DNA from: Siphonodentalium dalli
Taxonomy: Eukaryota; Mollusca; Scaphopoda; Gadilida; Siphonodentaliidae
Length of the DNA: 64,000 nt
Direction of reading: 5' to 3'
NCBI GenBank assembly: GCA_032622095.1
Contig: CP136068.1
Span: forward strand, 112,791,546 to 112,855,545
The position numbers and the translations under genes were made by a program. The stretch's first letter is position 1. Each line of letters starts with the position of its first letter. Of this stretch, positions 59,400 to 64,000 are shown in pieces. The notes under the pieces were generated by a model. The model did no database searches, was not told the DNA's origin, and saw only the letters and a list, made by a program, of their open reading frames with translations.

Positions 59400-59690
59400 A
59401 TGTTCTGCGAAAACCCGAATATTATATGCTTATAACATAACTTATTTTAAGTAGATAATATGCTTATAATTGGCTCATTTTGAGTCGACAATGTGCTGAA
59501 CATGAGAGCATTTTAGTCAATTTATCGACTCAAACTGAAGCGATTCTAAGCGCATTATGTGCGGACAATGACACAAATAAGCCAAATCACGACTTTTCAG
59601 ATGTACGCTCTTTAAAACCTGTTTTCACTATGGCCATAACAGATATGATCAATTATCTGCTTATTTCAGAATCAAATAATCACAATATGT
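59400..59690 (-). repeat. GAGTCGATAATGTG foldback element, copy 2
   Basis: Reverse-complement match to 54285-54580 across nearly the whole length, including TTGTCCGCACATA, GAGTCGATAAATTG and AAAGAGCGT (59605-59613). Confidence 0.75.
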
Positions 59691-60102
59691 ACCAATTTCT
59701 CAGTATAGGCCGATTATGTGCGTATTTGCGCGAGGATATTTTGTCCAAAATGGTTTTACTTTGCCTATACATTCCCGACTTAGACTACACTATAGCCACT
59801 TAAATTACAACACCTAATCAAACCGACCATTATTTACATGTAGTAGAATGTGAATGATGCGACCCACAAAGAGCTTTAATTCTAACCACATATACTGTTA
59901 AATATAACGATCCGTTTAGGTTCTTTAGAGTACCGAAATGAGTCTCAGTGCCAAATGTTTTGGTATTACAGTCATACAGTGGTATTTTACAGTATGAGTG
60001 ACAAAACTCTAGGTATTATCAAATACCAAATTGTTGACCCAAGCTGATTGGGTGTGGCGATCACGTGGTCCACGATAAATATTCACATTGAAAATTGAAA
60101 AC

Positions 60103-60228
60103 ATGGCGGCATCGGATAATATTGTCTTATTTGCAATACATAATAACGGAGAAAACGACATAGTAGCCGGCAAACCCAGTTTATGTTGCATCCGTCGTCG
60201 GCCTCGGCTTTCACACTTTATAGCATAA
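60103..60228 (+). CDS. 41-codon frame with strong start context, unidentified
   Basis: AACATGGCGGC is a good initiation context, and the frame reads MAASDNIVLFAIHNNGEN..., then CIRRRPRLSHFIA before TAA. It could be a first exon or a decayed element gene. No downstream exon can be shown. Confidence 0.2.
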   Translation: MAASDNIVLFAIHNNGENDIVAGKPSLCCIRRRPRLSHFIA

Positions 60229-60659
60229 AACTGATTGGCCAGATTCGTCATCTCCTGTTTAAACCTCCGAGTGTAAACCTGGTTAAAACCTACATTGGCG
60301 TCCAGACAAACCGGTCCGAATCGGCATCTCCAGTTTAGACCTAGTTTAAACTACCAGTTTAAACTGGGTTTTAGTAGTAAAACCAAGTTTTTCTCCACCG
60401 CTGGGACGACATAGATTTGGTCGATTGCGTTACCTGTGGGCCACACTTGTCCAATTGCAAGAATAGGAGGCGTGGTCTGTCTGTTTATTATCGCTTCTTG
60501 TCAATTCATTGTCCGGTCACGCGACCTATTGTCGCTATATAATCTCCTAATCAGGGGAATAACCCGTGCGCTTTGAGAAATCACGACGAATGCACGGTCT
60601 GATGTATAACGGTTAGATATTATCTAATATCATGGACGAACGTGACTTTTGGAACTCAA

Positions 60660-62060
60660 AAATATCACTTGAGGGCATGGGTGGGGGCCCGCCACAAATA
60701 CCCCATAGAAACACCACCACCCCGGTGGTACCATCCGGACGGGTGAAAATGGGGTATGGACCATTTTTGAGAACGGGAAGGATTTCGGCGAATTTGACGG
60801 CATGAATGGGTGGCTCGCCCATAATACCCGATAGAAACATCACCCATCACCCCGGGATAACAGGGTTATGGACGGTAAGGATTTAGGCTAATTAATTTGG
60901 CAGCAGGAGTGGGTGGCACGATCAAAATAGACAATAGAACCACCCCTACCCACCCCTCACTCGGGGGGGGGGGTCCAACCAGAGGAGGTGGAAATTGGGT
61001 ACGCACAAATACCGAATAGAAACACCCCAACCCTCACCCCGGGGAAGGGTACCTCAAATAACGCATATAAACACCCCACCCCTCACATTCTGGCGGGGTG
61101 GGGTGGGTTACCACCCGAGGGGTGAAGATGGGATATGAACCATGTTCGAGAACGGTAAGGATTTCGGCCAATTTGACGACAGGTGTGTGTGGCCCGCTCC
61201 AAATATCCCATATAGACACCCTACCCTCATCCCTGGAGGGTACCACCCTGCTGGGGTGAAATGGGGTATGGAGCATTTTATTCATTATTCGCAAAAACAT
61301 GCCTCTGTTGGTCAATATTACGGCATGTGTAGGTGGCCCGCCCCAAATACCCCATAGAATGGGGTATGGACCGTTATCAAGAACGGTAAGGATTTCGGCC
61401 AATATGACGTCATTGGTGGGCGGCCCGCCCTCAAATATAGCCATAGAAACAACCCCACCCTTACCGCGGGTGGTTCTACCCGAGCGGGTGAAAATGGGGT
61501 CCGGGTGGGGGTGGGGTGTTTCTATGGGGGGCATTTGGGATGTGCCACCCACCGTTCTCGAAAATGGTCCATACCCCATTTCACCCCCTCGGGGTGGTAC
61601 CTCCGGTGAGGGTGTTTCTAGGGGGTAGTTGGAGCGGGCTACCCACACTGCTGACGTCAAATTGACCGAAATCCTTACCGTTCTCGAAAATGGTCCATAC
61701 CCCATTTTCACCTCCTGGGGTGGTTCCCCCAGCGTTCAGGGGTGGGCTGTTTGTATGGGACATATGAGCGGGCCATCCACCCATGCCGTCAATTGGCCGA
61801 AATCCTTACCAGTCTCGAAAATGGTCCATATCCCACGATCACCCCCTCCGGTGGTACCCCCCCCCCGGATGTGAGGTGTGGGGTGTTTCTATGGGCTATT
61901 TGGGGCGAGCCACCCACCCATACTATCAAATTGGCCGAAATCCTTACAGTTCTCCAAAATAGTCCACACTCCACCCCCTCAGGGTCGCCGTTACCCTCCC
62001 CCGGGTGAAGGCTGGGATGTCTCTGGTGGGTATTTGGGCGGGCCAACAACCCATGCGTGA
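60660..62060. repeat. Satellite-like array inside TIR element copy 2
   Basis: The same unit family as 57575-58880 in reverse order. The orientation switch is near 61500. Poly-G (about 60965) and poly-C (about 61857) runs occur in the GGTACC region of units. Confidence 0.88.
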
Positions 62061-62103
62061 AATTGACCGAAAGAGACCGTTTTGTGAATAAGGAATCAGT
62101 TTC

Positions 62104-62307
62104 AAAAGTCATGTTCGTGTCTAACGTGTCACTCTGATCAGTCCGATCCCGCCATGCTCTCAGCCGCCAAATCGACATCCGAACGAGCGAATTGCAAACA
62201 GACATATATAGCAAGAAATCATTCATCACACTGGCACATATTTTGTTAGAATTTATCTCATAAGTACCGACATCGCCTCTCCGGATTCCACTAAGACTCT
62301 CCTGCAT
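62104..62307 (-). CDS. Element-encoded open frame, copy 2 (counterpart of 57324-57530)
   Basis: The same 68 codons as in copy 1 with a few substitutions (for example R for G at residue 10, N for D at 29). Here the frame has no stop and stays open to 61789, giving 172 codons that run into the repeat array. Function unknown. Confidence 0.25.
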
Positions 62308-62818
62308 CTACATTGAGTGACAAACGCCCGCGCATAAACGCCTCCCCCAATTCAAAATAAACACTCCCATATTCACGAAGAAACAACATCAATATTGGGC
62401 GAAAAATATCGGCCGAATAATTAAACCCAAAAAACTAGGTTTTAGTCAAACCTGGGGTAGGGTGGTTTAACTTTGAATTGTTTTCAAAGTATATTTAAAG
62501 GTGTATGTTCGAGGCGAGACGTATGGTACGTATAAATCATATATACCTAAGCTTATACTGATGATTATATAGCCAATTCACCACAAACAATTAGTAATAT
62601 TACCATAACTTTCTCACGTTAATAAAACCTAGTTTCAACTTAAACTGAGTTTATCACAAAACTTGGTTTAAGTACGCTAAAACCAGTTTTACTCCCATAA
62701 ACCTGGTTTAACTACTGTAAAACCAAGTTTAAACCCCACTTAAACCTAGTTTAAACTGGAGTTAAACCTGGTCTAGAATAACACCTAGTCTAAACCAGAG
62801 ATGCCGATTCGGACCACC

Positions 62819-64000
62819 GGGTCTATGGGGCATTTTTGTCGTTCAGTTGCCAACTAATTGACAACTTGATTCGGTGATATGAGCATGCAGTCACACTACC
62901 CTCTTACCAATCGGGCCAAAAGACAGGCCGATATAATGGTTATTGACACGTCATAAATTATCGCGAACGCGTGCACGCTCAAAGGATTTATTCATTGAGA
63001 AACAAGTGTTGCTCATGGACCATTAATCCGATCTCATTCTGGGTTTAAATCAATCTGACAAAGGGCATGTCCCTCAACACGAGTTTCACGCGCTGTTCCT
63101 CACTTTGTGATAGATTTTCTGCAAGACGCTTTAACCGCGAAGACAAACTTTGGTATATTTGATATCTGTATATATTAAATGGTATAGGAGCTGTCTATAT
63201 GTATGTCCGTTTGTCTTTTCGCAACTGTTCTCTCATACCCCTGGACTGATTTCACCCAAATTAGGTGTGGTGACTCGGATGGCATAACTGCGTTAGATTT
63301 TAAACATTTTGTTTTAAAAATAAGAAAAATTTAATATGAAACAAAAATTAGAAAATTGTGTTGTTAATTTGAGTAAGCAGTTGAATCTAAGAACATTATT
63401 TAAAATTAAAATTAATATTTGTTTTTTTTTAATTTAATTAATATTGTTTCAAATATTAAAATGTTCAAATTATCAAAATGTGCGCAACGGTGTCGCGGGC
63501 CCCTATCGCAAAGAGGCCGCAGGCCCCTCTGACGCCGAATGAAGGTTCCATAATCGAGTCAATCCTGGACCAAGAGGTCAGTCAAGTAAAGGCAATTTGC
63601 TTATGAGTGCACACCAGAAGCGGCATCTGAACTGGTGGAAGTGGGCAACCATGAAGAGGGACAGTTTTTAATAAAGAAATATATTACATGCGTTGCTTTT
63701 TTTCAATGTCATATATTTCCCGTCATGCAGAAAATCAAAAAGTTCCAAGGTTTTGAGCTGGTGGAATATTATTAGGAATTTATGGGCGTAGCCAGAGTGG
63801 ACATGTATGACAGGATCTAGATCAAAATAAGTTATCAAATTTGACTCATATAGAGTATAAGTTTAGGATTGCAAACTAAATGTTTAGCATATCTGGTCAT
63901 GCAGTAGCACCGTGTTGGTGTCACAATTAAAACGCTGAACCCTTCAAATGAATTCGTAGAAAACACCAGTATTGTGATTGCCACAAGCCAAACAAAAAAT
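62819..64000. other. AT-rich right flank with a dispersed repeat
   Basis: 63090-63480 contains GTCCGTTTGTCTTTTCGCAA and CCCCTGGACTGATTTCACCC, part of a dispersed family with an inverted partner at about 42395-42480. 63478-63606 is a GC-rich 42-codon ATG frame (MCATVSRAPIAKRPQAP...) with two GCxGGCCCCT repeats; an overlapping frame (TPEAASELVEVGNHEEGQ) also looks protein-like. Neither is assignable. Confidence 0.4.

Larger units (their letters stand above)
59224..60312. other. Spacer between the two inverted TIR elements
   Basis: About 1.09 kb containing a foldback copy (59400-59690) and AT-rich DNA. The last 60 bp (AAACCTGGTTAAAACC near 60272) resemble subterminal motifs of the neighbouring TIR element. 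Confidence 0.5.
60313..62815 (-). mobile_element. Satellite-carrying TIR element, copy 2 (2,503 bp, inverted)
   Basis: The same termini (GGTCCGAATCGGCATCTC...) are bordered by ACC on both sides (60310-60312, 62816-62818). The orientation is opposite to copy 1. Unique ends and interior satellite units are homologous throughout. Because the target duplication differs from that of copy 1 (ATA), the two copies look like separate insertions and not halves of one inverted duplication. Confidence 0.88.

Noticed and set aside
56815-62815. One 6-kb inverted duplication
   Set aside because: Each arm has its own complete termini and its own 3-bp target duplication (ATA versus ACC), and the outer flanks are not homologous, so two insertions fit better.

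Overview
This is 64 kb of eukaryotic, AT-rich, repeat-dominated DNA. No bacterial or viral gene organisation is visible. Scattered TACATGTA motifs, jockey-like non-LTR retrotransposon relics with a TTGA-type 3' tail, a tRNA-derived SINE and a DUF3504 (Crypton-type) tyrosine recombinase gene fit a marine lophotrochozoan, most plausibly a bivalve mollusc. That assignment is inference. Only one convincing protein-coding gene is present; almost everything else is satellite DNA or non-autonomous transposons.

Layout. 1-5.4 kb: AT-rich DNA with several short foldback elements whose ends and target-site duplications can be read (TA at 1.28 kb, TTAA at 2.66 kb, TAA at 3.62 kb). 5.7-18.8 kb: about 16.7 head-to-tail copies of a 781-bp satellite with dimeric and trimeric higher-order structure. 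18.8-27.0 kb: a second satellite, fused directly to the first, of about 139 bp per unit, containing a nearly perfect 2,086-bp tandem duplication. 27-43 kb: a mosaic of related dispersed repeats, a 1.2-1.4 kb segmental tandem duplication, TTAA-flanked short elements, a 1.95-kb TIR element with a paralogous empty site, and two retrotransposon 3'-end relics. 43.8 kb: a SINE with a 10-bp TSD. 47.9 kb: a 146-bp hairpin. 48.4-50.1 kb (minus strand): the recombinase gene, with an in-frame TAA just before its apparent C-terminal tail. 50.3-51.1 kb: an inverted minisatellite. 51.6-52.6 kb: another TTAA foldback element. 55.9-56.8 kb: an internally deleted reverse transcriptase relic. 56.8-62.8 kb: two oppositely oriented copies of a 2.4-2.5 kb TIR element.

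The most interesting connection is between the 18.8-27 kb satellite and the paired TIR elements. Their interiors are tandem arrays of the same roughly 139-bp family. The element ends begin GGTCCGAATCGG, and the two copies have different 3-bp target-site duplications (ATA and ACC), so they look like independent insertions. This suggests a non-autonomous DNA transposon that carries satellite units, from which (or into which) the long array was amplified. Long open frames across both satellites occur in several frames and on both strands and are best read as artefacts of repeat composition, not genes.
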